From the NCBI GenBank assembly GCA_947259815.1, contig CAMYNO010000359.1, forward strand, positions 1 to 8,490: DNA of 8,490 nt. Reading direction: 5' to 3'. Positions 1 to 5,782 of this stretch are shown piece after piece. This DNA is from an uncultured Parvularculaceae bacterium (GTDB lineage: Bacteria; Pseudomonadota; Alphaproteobacteria; Caulobacterales; Parvularculaceae). The notes beneath the pieces were generated by a model, which was not told where the DNA came from, ran no database searches, and saw only the letters and a program-made list of their open reading frames with translations. How positions within the stretch are numbered: position 1 is the first letter of the stretch; every line of letters begins with the position of its first letter. The position numbers and the translations under genes are program-made.

Positions 1-697
1 CTATGAACCCGAGAAGTGATGCTATCGGCGTGCGAAGTTCATGGCTTGCGCTTGCGATAAAATCTGCGCGCATCTGATCGAGCCGCCGTTCGCTCGTCAG
101 GTCACGAATGAAAATGAGCGAGCGGCGCACTGAGGCGGGCGGCTCCTGTTCGTCTGTCCACATTGGCGCGACGAAAGCCCGGCATGAAAGTTCCACGGAA
201 CCGGTCGTCACGAAGTCGACAGTTTTCGCTTCACGCGTTTCCAATACGCTTTCGGCAGCTTCAAAGACATCGGGGGCCCTTAATACGGATGCAAAGTGAC
301 GCCCTTCAAGGTTTTTGGCGCCGGCCAGGGCTTCCGCGGCGGGGTTGGCGTGTTCAACGATCCCATCGCCATCGAGGATAAAAAGCGGCTCCGGCAGGGC
401 CATGGCCACGCCGCGGGCAATTCGTAAGTTTGCCAGTTCAGCACGTTGCGCGCCCAATTCGATATCGACAATGCGCTGCACGGGCTGGGCCCAGGCGCGG
501 CCGGAGGAAAACCGGTATCGGACAGCCAGCGCGCTGAGAAAAGCCGCCCAGGTAAAGAGCGATATCCGCCAATCGGCGTTGGCACCCACAAGGACGACGA
601 CGCCGACGCCGGCGCTGATTCCCGCGGCCCACAAGAAATCACGCGCGCGAACCTGCGCCGCCGTTTTCTTGATTAATGAAGCAATCTCTTCTTGCAT
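1..697 (-). CDS. phoR: PhoR-like sensor histidine kinase (partial, C-terminus cut by window edge)
   Basis: Membrane sensor kinase of a two-component system; 232 residues are visible. Two hydrophobic segments (about residues 21-39 and 45-59) joined by a very short loop are followed by a linker and a PAS-type domain starting near residue 96 (LPEPLFILDGDG, then HANPAAEAL). The HisKA phospho-acceptor box is SHELRTPIASLLGF with the histidine at 219. The dimerisation helix remainder and the ATP-binding domain lie beyond the left edge. Two N-terminal helices, PAS, then an SHELRTP-ASL-GF box is the pattern of PhoR, the phosphate-starvation kinase that phosphorylates PhoB, but other PAS kinases share it, and neither phoB nor pst genes are visible, so the symbol is tentative. 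The ATG at 697 is the first start after an in-frame TAG at 707-709. It has no clear Shine-Dalgarno sequence. The membrane-protein gene upstream on the same strand ends 48 bases away. Confidence 0.85.
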   Translation of the reverse strand, partial: MQEEIASLIKKTAAQVRARDFLWAAGISAGVGVVVLVGANADWRISLFTWAAFLSALAVRYRFSSGRAWAQPVQRIVDIELGAQRAELANLRIARGVAMALPEPLFILDGDGIVEHANPAAEALAGAKNLEGRHFASVLRAPDVFEAAESVLETREAKTVDFVTTGSVELSCRAFVAPMWTDEQEPPASVRRSLIFIRDLTSERRLDQMRADFIASASHELRTPIASLLGFI

Positions 698-745
698 CGC
701 GGGTTTCTACGCCCGCCGGCGCAGAAATTCAAACCGTGCAGCTGT

Positions 746-1183
746 TTACCTGCGCGGCCTGATTAATGCGAAAGTTATCCCGCCGGTAAAACCGGCCGCA
801 CATTGAAGGGCGACACCGATTGGCGTTCGCGCGCCGCCGATGATGCCGGCTCCGCCGCCGAGCTGCGCTTCGACAAGCATGAGAAGAGTAAAGATAGCCG
901 CCGCACCGGCAACTGGATATGCAATGGGCGCGAGAGGCGGAAGCGCTTTTTTCACAACCCAGGCAATTGAAAATGCGAACAGCAGTGCAATCGCAATCAT
1001 CACCGCATAAAGCCACAGCCCCGTCAGGTTCGCGATATATGTTTCAGCTTGCTGGGCCGGCGTATATGTCGCGCCGAAACCTGATTGGCCCGAGAGGATG
1101 CGCATTGTGTAAAACACGGTCGCTAACAAATATGTGACCGCGATGGCGGTCAGATACGCAGCGCAAGTTTTTATGATCTTCAA
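746..1183 (-). CDS. Small four-helix membrane protein of unknown function
   Basis: I do not recognise the family. Read from a TTG at 1183, the protein has 145 residues and four predicted membrane helices: about 7-27, 54-77, 84-104 and 121-141. A polar loop of some 25 residues follows helix 1 (SGQSGFGATYTPAQQAETYI) and a glycine-rich turn (LGGGAGIIGG) precedes helix 4. The C-terminus is basic (IRPRR). The TTG is preferred because GGGGAG sits six bases upstream of it and the protein then begins with a short basic stretch (MKIIK) before helix 1. The same frame can be extended to a GTG at 1246 (166 residues), but that start has no ribosome binding site and adds a polar basic leader. The sensor kinase follows on the same strand after 48 bases without a strong terminator, so co-transcription is plausible. 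A role in kinase sensing would be speculation. It is divergent from the PQQ dehydrogenase gene. Confidence 0.72.
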   Translation of the reverse strand: MKIIKTCAAYLTAIAVTYLLATVFYTMRILSGQSGFGATYTPAQQAETYIANLTGLWLYAVMIAIALLFAFSIAWVVKKALPPLAPIAYPVAGAAAIFTLLMLVEAQLGGGAGIIGGARTPIGVALQCAAGFTGGITFALIRPRR

Positions 1184-1189
1184 GCTTCG

Positions 1190-1195
1190 CTCCCC
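1190..1195 (-). promoter_or_regulatory. Ribosome binding site that decides a TTG start
   Basis: Read on the minus strand this is GGGGAG, followed by six bases (CGAAGC) and then TTG at 1183-1181. It is the best Shine-Dalgarno match near the start of the small membrane protein gene, and it favours the TTG over the longer reading from GTG at 1246. Confidence 0.6.
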
Positions 1196-1285
1196 GGAAA
1201 TCTTGGTCCTAGTCGTTCGTTTGAGGACGCCTATGCGATTTTGCACTTACTGAAAAAACATGCGAACCATAGTGCGGCTGATAAT

Positions 1286-1291
1286 AGGGAG
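1286..1291 (+). promoter_or_regulatory. Ribosome binding site of the PQQ dehydrogenase gene
   Basis: AGGGAG lies eight bases before the GTG at 1300. It supports that GTG as the start of the dehydrogenase, which also places a hydrophobic signal segment directly at the N-terminus. The divergent intergenic region 1184-1299 must hold the promoters of both flanking genes, but I see no convincing -35/-10 pair in it. Confidence 0.6.
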
Positions 1292-1299
1292 TTTGCCTT

Positions 1300-2514
1300 G
1301 TGAGTTATGCGCTCGTCAAACCGCTGATTTTTTCGACAATTTTCTTGGCTTTATTCACGGCCTGCGGCCAGCCGACAAAGGCACAATCAGAAAATTCGTC
1401 GGGCGCGCTTCCGCCGGGCGGCGGCGGCGGCGACAAATCGCTTCAGAAACAACAACAACCGCCAGCGCCGGAAGGGCGGCAACAACTCGCAATAGAAACA
1501 TTTGCCGAGGGGCTCTCAAACCCGTGGTGCATTAGTTTTTTACCGGATGGCGATGTGCTGGTGACGGAACGCCCCGGCCGCGTGCGCCTTATACGGAACG
1601 GGGTTATGGCGGCGGCGCCGGTTGCCGGCGCGCCGGATGTGTTGGCTTATAATCAGGGTGGATTATTTGATATTCTTCCGCACCCGGATTTCGCCGAAAA
1701 CCGAGTCATTTTTATCTCCTACGCGCATGGTTCGCAGGAGGCGAATGCTCTGCGTATATCCCGCGCAAAATTTATCGACGATGAAATTCGCGATTTAGAA
1801 CCGATCTACGACGCCAAACCGTTAAAAGACACGGGCCACCATTTCGGCGGGCGTCTCGTTTGGGGGCCGGACGATAAGTTATACGCTACAATAGGCGAGG
1901 GCTCGCGGTATAAAGAAAAAGCGCAGGATATGTCTTCAAGCTTTGGCGCTGTCATTCGGATCAACGAAGACGGATCGATACCGGACGACAACCCGGATTT
2001 CGGCGAAAGCTCTCTTCCAGAGCTATATTCAAAAGGGCACCGCAACCCGCAAGGATTTGCCTATGATCCCGAACGCGCAATTTTATGGGCGAATGAACAT
2101 GGCCCACGGGGCGGTGACGAAATTAATATAATCGAACCGGGCGCTAATTATGGCTGGCCGGCCGCGACTTATGGCATCGACTATAATGGCGCAAGGATTA
2201 CGCCGTTCACGGAATATGAAGGCACGCAGCAACCATTTCATTACTGGACGCCGTCAATCGCGCCTTCGGGCATGGCGGTCTATCGTGGCGAATTGTTTTC
2301 CGAATGGTCCGGTGATTTGCTTGTTGGCGCGATGGCTGGCGAGGCGCTTCACCGCGTCATTGTCGATGGTGATAAGGCCGTGGGCGAAGAGCGCTATCTT
2401 GTTGGAGAGCGTATTCGTGATGTTCGCGTAGGGCCTGATGGCGCCATTTATGTCGCGACCGAAGTCCGTAGTGGCGATCCGGAAGGTAAACTTCTTCGCC
2501 TTACGCCTAGATGA
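1300..2514 (+). CDS. PQQ-dependent aldose sugar dehydrogenase, YliI/Asd type, probable lipoprotein
   Basis: Expected to oxidise aldoses to lactones outside the cytoplasm with pyrroloquinoline quinone as cofactor, passing electrons to the respiratory chain. It has 404 residues; E. coli Asd (YliI) has about 371. Residues 8-21 form a signal segment ending in LFTAC, so Cys22 may be lipidated, although Phe at -3 makes the lipobox weak. A low-complexity linker follows (about 35-58: five glycines, then Gln- and Pro-rich). The six-bladed propeller starts near residue 63 (LSNPWCISFLPDG, VTERPGRVRLI). Family signatures are HHFGGRLVWGPD with His181 aligned to the catalytic His144 of Acinetobacter soluble glucose dehydrogenase, GHRNPQG at 246-252 with Arg248, and EHGPRGGDEIN then ANYGWPAATYG at 266-292. 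The end, RIRDVRVGPDGAIYVATE, is typical. GTG start with AGGGAG eight bases upstream. True substrate cannot be told from sequence. No PQQ synthesis genes are in view, so cofactor supply is unknown. Confidence 0.92.
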   Translation: MSYALVKPLIFSTIFLALFTACGQPTKAQSENSSGALPPGGGGGDKSLQKQQQPPAPEGRQQLAIETFAEGLSNPWCISFLPDGDVLVTERPGRVRLIRNGVMAAAPVAGAPDVLAYNQGGLFDILPHPDFAENRVIFISYAHGSQEANALRISRAKFIDDEIRDLEPIYDAKPLKDTGHHFGGRLVWGPDDKLYATIGEGSRYKEKAQDMSSSFGAVIRINEDGSIPDDNPDFGESSLPELYSKGHRNPQGFAYDPERAILWANEHGPRGGDEINIIEPGANYGWPAATYGIDYNGARITPFTEYEGTQQPFHYWTPSIAPSGMAVYRGELFSEWSGDLLVGAMAGEALHRVIVDGDKAVGEERYLVGERIRDVRVGPDGAIYVATEVRSGDPEGKLLRLTPR

Positions 2515-2516
2515 AG

Positions 2517-2954
2517 TCAGGCGTATGAAAGGCGCATTGCCGCTTGCCGTGCAAACCGCAAAGTCAACGCTTTGCGCCGGGCGGCAGCCAATGTTCGCTC
2601 AACTGACGGGCGTTTGATTACGGCGCCATAAGCGTCTGCGAGGATCAAGCCTTCATCGGGGGGAAGGATGCCGACTGGGAAATTCGGATCGACGGCGAAG
2701 AAATAGCGATCACAGAAGTCGAGATAATCTGGCCATTTTTGATCTACGTCGAAATCAGCCTGGCAGGACTTTATCTCGGCGATCGTAATTTTCCCGGAAC
2801 GATCAACGCCCGCGACATCGGCGCGCCGTCCATTGGCGAGTTTGAATTCAGCGAGCGGCGACAGGCCTAATTCCACGAACAGGCGCATAACCCCGCGCGT
2901 CAAGATTGCGGTTTGATCCGGGCGGGCTAGTGGCGCGGCAGCGGTGTTCCCCAT
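2517..2954 (-). CDS. mmcB: MmcB-family DNA repair protein (PD-(D/E)xK-type nuclease fold)
   Basis: A 145-residue protein matching the alphaproteobacterial MmcB family (formerly DUF1052), named for a Caulobacter gene needed for resistance to the DNA cross-linker mitomycin C. Visible signatures: RRADVAGV with Asp46, IAEIKS with Glu60 and Lys62, then DFDVDQKWPDYLDFCDRYFF at 67-86. D-(x)n-ExK is the metal and catalytic arrangement of PD-(D/E)xK nucleases, so DNA cleavage or binding is inferred. The C-terminal half (LPPDEGLILADAYGAVI, then AAARRKALTLRFARQAAMRL) is strongly family-like. ATG start at 2954 with no strong ribosome binding site; an out-of-frame ATG lies eight bases upstream. The ferredoxin gene is upstream on the same strand with a 53-base gap, suggesting one transcript. 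Its stop codon faces that of the PQQ dehydrogenase two bases away. No GTTC-N7-GTTC SOS box is visible upstream. Confidence 0.88.
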   Translation of the reverse strand: MGNTAAAPLARPDQTAILTRGVMRLFVELGLSPLAEFKLANGRRADVAGVDRSGKITIAEIKSCQADFDVDQKWPDYLDFCDRYFFAVDPNFPVGILPPDEGLILADAYGAVIKRPSVERTLAAARRKALTLRFARQAAMRLSYA

Positions 2955-3007
2955 ATGTTCATAAAAGCCCGCGGACTAATTTGGGTCAAGGCCTGATGTT
3001 CGCAAGA

Positions 3008-3352
<345 letters not shown>

Positions 3353-3420
3353 TCATTTCTGCACATTCCGGTAATGCGGCATGATTTAACGGCCGACGAT
3401 ATAACAGCAAGGCTTTTGCG

Positions 3421-3450
3421 TTGTATTGGTAATTTTGCCGCAAATATGCT
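3421..3450 (+). promoter_or_regulatory. Candidate sigma70-type promoter for the tsaE-amgK-murU-addB operon
   Basis: TTGTAT at 3421-3426 and TATGCT at 3445-3450 are separated by 18 bases, and the pair sits about 40 bases before the tsaE start in the 160-base divergent region 3329-3488. This is a match by eye to a relaxed consensus only. The same region should also carry the ferredoxin promoter on the other strand, for which I see no better than a weak candidate. Confidence 0.3.
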
Positions 3451-3488
3451 GAGACTTCAGGCGGTTCAGCGACATAATATGGCGCGAA

Positions 3489-3968
3489 ATGCACGCGATA
3501 TCGATTTCACTCCCGACCGAAAAAGATACCATGGCGCTCGGCGCGGCAATTGGCGATGAGCTGGCTATCGGCGACGTTGTATCGCTTATCGGCCCTCTTG
3601 GCGCGGGTAAATCAACGCTGGCAAGGGCGGCAATTCAACGAAGAGTGAAAGCTGTAAATGTCCCCAGCCCCACTTTTACGCTTGTGGAAACCTATGATGG
3701 CGAGGATCTGTCGATTTGGCATTTTGATTTTTATCGGCTCGAAAAACCCGCGGATGCTTGGGAGCTTGGTATCGAGGACGCGCTTGAAGAGGGGGCGTCC
3801 CTGATCGAATGGCCGGAGCGTGGGCCAAAATTGCCGCAAGATCGATTAATGACGATACGATTTGTTCAAGGCGACAGTGGTAGGCGCACTGAGATAATTG
3901 CTGCGCCATCCTGGTGCGGCCGGCTGGAGGCAATAGCTTCCCGAATTGAGAATCAACGTAGAGATTAG
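3489..3968 (+). CDS. tsaE: tRNA N6-threonylcarbamoyladenosine synthesis ATPase TsaE
   Basis: TsaE is the P-loop ATPase that works with TsaD and TsaB to attach the threonylcarbamoyl group to A37 of ANN-decoding tRNAs in the cytoplasm. The 159-residue length is usual. Walker A is GPLGAGKST at about residues 35-43. It is followed by the TsaE signatures SPTFTLVETY (about 60-69), HFDFYRL (about 78-84) and LIEWPERG (about 104-111). The ATG at 3489 is the first start after an in-frame TGA at 3450-3452. It has little Shine-Dalgarno character, and a second in-frame ATG at 3531 would remove 14 residues that still look family-like, so 3489 is kept. It heads the plus-strand operon, with amgK starting three bases after its stop. 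The placement upstream of amgK and murU is common in Alphaproteobacteria. Confidence 0.95.
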   Translation: MHAISISLPTEKDTMALGAAIGDELAIGDVVSLIGPLGAGKSTLARAAIQRRVKAVNVPSPTFTLVETYDGEDLSIWHFDFYRLEKPADAWELGIEDALEEGASLIEWPERGPKLPQDRLMTIRFVQGDSGRRTEIIAAPSWCGRLEAIASRIENQRRD

Positions 3969-3971
3969 TTT

Positions 3972-5063
3972 GTGAGCCTGAATACCGCCGAGACCAAAAA
4001 CCCGCTCCTTGAGGAGTTTTTACAAAACGCCGGCTGGCGCAACGCAGCGATCATGCCGCTCGCTGGCGATGCGTCGTCGCGTTCCTATTTTCGCGTGACA
4101 GTGCCGCAGCGCCATGCGGTATTAATGTCGGCGCCGCCCACAAGCGAGGCGGCCCCTTGTCCTCCAAATGCTGACGCAGATGAGCGACGGCGTCTTGGCT
4201 ATAATGCAAGCGCGCGCCTTGCCGGGCCTAATCTCAATGCTTTTCTGGCTATCGCTAAAATGTTACGGGATGCGGGGATTGCGGCGCCGGAAATTTTCGC
4301 CGCCGATCCTCAAACCGGCTTTGCCTTGATTGAGGATTTGGGCGACGACCTTTTTGCGAAAGTCGTTACGCAGGAAAACGAACGCATGATGTATGAGCAC
4401 GCAACAGACGTGTTGTCATTCTTGCATGCGAGAGCGCCAACGCCGCCAAGTGGCGCCGATTATCACATGCTTGCCTATGACCAGCTTGCTTTAACGTCTG
4501 AGACCGACCTTCTGATCGAATGGTATTGGCCATTAAAGAAAGCGGCGCGTGCTGATCCATCCATCATTGCTGAATACCGCGCTGTGACGGATGAGTTGCT
4601 TGGTGGTCTCGGTCCGGAACACGCCGTCGTGTTACGTGATTATCACGCAGAGAATTTGCTGTGGCGGCCTGAGAGTGAAGGACTCGCGCGCGTCGGCGTA
4701 ATTGATTTTCAGGATGGCCTGGTTGGTTCGCCGGCGTATGACCTGGTGTCGTTGCTCGAAGATGCAAGACGCGACGTTGATCCGGAACTGGCGGTCGCGA
4801 TGATCGGTCGATATGTATTTAACGCGGAAAAGCATGGCGATTTTGACCGCGACCAATTCTTGCGTGATTATGCTATTCTTGCTGTCCAGCGGAATGCAAA
4901 AATACTTGGGGTCTTTGCGCGCCTTGCAAAGCGCGACGGCAAGCAGCGTTACCTGGAGTTCTTGCCGCGCGTTGAAGCACATTTTCGTAACGATCTGCGA
5001 CGTAGTCCGGCCAGCGCGATGCGCGACTTTTTTAACAGGCATTTTTCGGAGTTGGCTGCATGA
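3972..5063 (+). CDS. amgK: N-acetylmuramate/N-acetylglucosamine kinase AmgK (aminoglycoside phosphotransferase fold)
   Basis: Phosphorylates the anomeric hydroxyl of MurNAc (and GlcNAc) released by cell-wall turnover, the first step of the MurU-dependent recycling route found in Pseudomonas and Caulobacter. It has 363 residues in the APH/choline-kinase fold. N-terminal GDASSRSYFRV at 32-42 and LIEDLGDDLF at 119-128 belong to the nucleotide-binding lobe. LRDYHAENLLW at 221-231 holds the catalytic Asp223 and Asn228. IDFQDGLVGSPAYDLVSLL at 244-262 holds metal-binding Asp245. LAVQRNAKILGVFARL near 303-318 is characteristic of AmgK. A stretch of about 25 residues around 57-85 (with PCPPNADADERRRLGYNASA) looks longer than in Pseudomonas AmgK as I recall it. 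GTG start three bases after tsaE with only a weak GAGA upstream, so coupling to tsaE translation is likely. Its end overlaps murU by ATGA. Automatic annotation often says 'aminoglycoside phosphotransferase'; the adjacent murU argues against drug resistance. Confidence 0.88.
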   Translation: MSLNTAETKNPLLEEFLQNAGWRNAAIMPLAGDASSRSYFRVTVPQRHAVLMSAPPTSEAAPCPPNADADERRRLGYNASARLAGPNLNAFLAIAKMLRDAGIAAPEIFAADPQTGFALIEDLGDDLFAKVVTQENERMMYEHATDVLSFLHARAPTPPSGADYHMLAYDQLALTSETDLLIEWYWPLKKAARADPSIIAEYRAVTDELLGGLGPEHAVVLRDYHAENLLWRPESEGLARVGVIDFQDGLVGSPAYDLVSLLEDARRDVDPELAVAMIGRYVFNAEKHGDFDRDQFLRDYAILAVQRNAKILGVFARLAKRDGKQRYLEFLPRVEAHFRNDLRRSPASAMRDFFNRHFSELAA

Positions 5064-5782
5064 GCGGAATGCCAAAACAAGCGATGGTGCTTGCCGCCGG
5101 CTTGGGTACGCGCATGGCGCCGCTAACCGATGCAACACCAAAGCCGCTTATAAAAGTCGCCGGAAAAGCGCTAATCGATTACGCGCTTGACCGGTTCAAA
5201 GATGCTGGGGTTCGTGAAGCAATTGTCAATGTTCATTATCTCGCCGATCAGGTCGAGGCGCATGTTTCAAGCCGTGCGGCTCCCTCGATAAAAATTTCTG
5301 ACGAACGCGATGCGCTTCTGGAAACCGGCGGGGGATTAAGGAAAGCGCGCGCATTTTTTGATGATACGCCATTATTTTGTACGAATACGGATGCTATTTT
5401 AGTCGACAATGGCGACAATGAACCTTGCGCCAAATTGGCGCAAATATGGAACCCGGAGCAAATGGACGCTTTATTGCTTTTGGCGCCGATTGAGAGTGCC
5501 AGTGGTTATGACGGCGTTGGCGATTTTGAGCGCGCTGCAAACGGGCAAATAAAATTTCGCAGCGGTGAGGCGGCTCCCTATGTTTTTACCGGCCTGCAAA
5601 TTATCACGCCAGCGCTGATTGACCGGGGGCCCGATGGCGCATTTTCCACGAAGGTGTTATGGGAATTGGCGGCGTTGCGCGGTCGACTATTCGGCGCAAT
5701 TCATGACGGCGATTGGCTGCATGTGGGCGACCCTGAGGGGCTTGTTGCCGCAGAACGCCGGTTGGCTGCGCTTGCAGCATGA
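5060..5782 (+). CDS. murU: N-acetylmuramate alpha-1-phosphate uridylyltransferase MurU
   Basis: Transfers UMP from UTP to MurNAc-1-phosphate, giving UDP-MurNAc for peptidoglycan synthesis and bypassing the early, fosfomycin-sensitive MurA step. The 240-residue protein is a typical single-domain sugar-phosphate nucleotidyltransferase. It opens with the nucleotide-binding signature LAAGLGTRMAPLTDATPKPL (11-30). LLETGGGLRKA lies at 87-97. The metal-binding aspartate is probably Asp111 in CTNTDAIL, where many relatives have NGD or NAD. FSTKVLWELA (195-204) and WLHVGDPEGL (219-228) are the sugar-phosphate side motifs; many relatives read HVGTPE. The ATG overlaps the amgK stop as ATGA and has GGAG eight bases upstream (5048-5051). 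The 3' end again overlaps addB by ATGA. Without the amgK neighbour it could pass for a glucose-1-phosphate thymidylyl- or mannose-1-phosphate guanylyltransferase; the pair makes MurU most likely. Confidence 0.87.
   Translation: MSGMPKQAMVLAAGLGTRMAPLTDATPKPLIKVAGKALIDYALDRFKDAGVREAIVNVHYLADQVEAHVSSRAAPSIKISDERDALLETGGGLRKARAFFDDTPLFCTNTDAILVDNGDNEPCAKLAQIWNPEQMDALLLLAPIESASGYDGVGDFERAANGQIKFRSGEAAPYVFTGLQIITPALIDRGPDGAFSTKVLWELAALRGRLFGAIHDGDWLHVGDPEGLVAAERRLAALAA

Noticed and set aside
315..806. Open frame of 163 codons on the plus strand
   Set aside because: It runs antisense to the histidine kinase, whose PAS and HisKA motifs are clear, and its translation is Ala/Arg-rich with no recognisable family.
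1280..1285. GATAAT as a -10 element for the PQQ dehydrogenase
   Set aside because: It directly abuts the AGGGAG ribosome binding site, so transcription would start too late to include it, and no -35 element is correctly placed.
3972..5063. Aminoglycoside resistance gene
   Set aside because: The protein has the APH fold, but the AmgK-like motifs and the coupled murU downstream fit a sugar kinase of wall recycling. There is no mobile context.
4632..5141. Open frame of 169 codons on the minus strand
   Set aside because: It lies opposite amgK and the murU start, both well-supported genes, and its translation shows no domain or membrane pattern. It is an antisense shadow.
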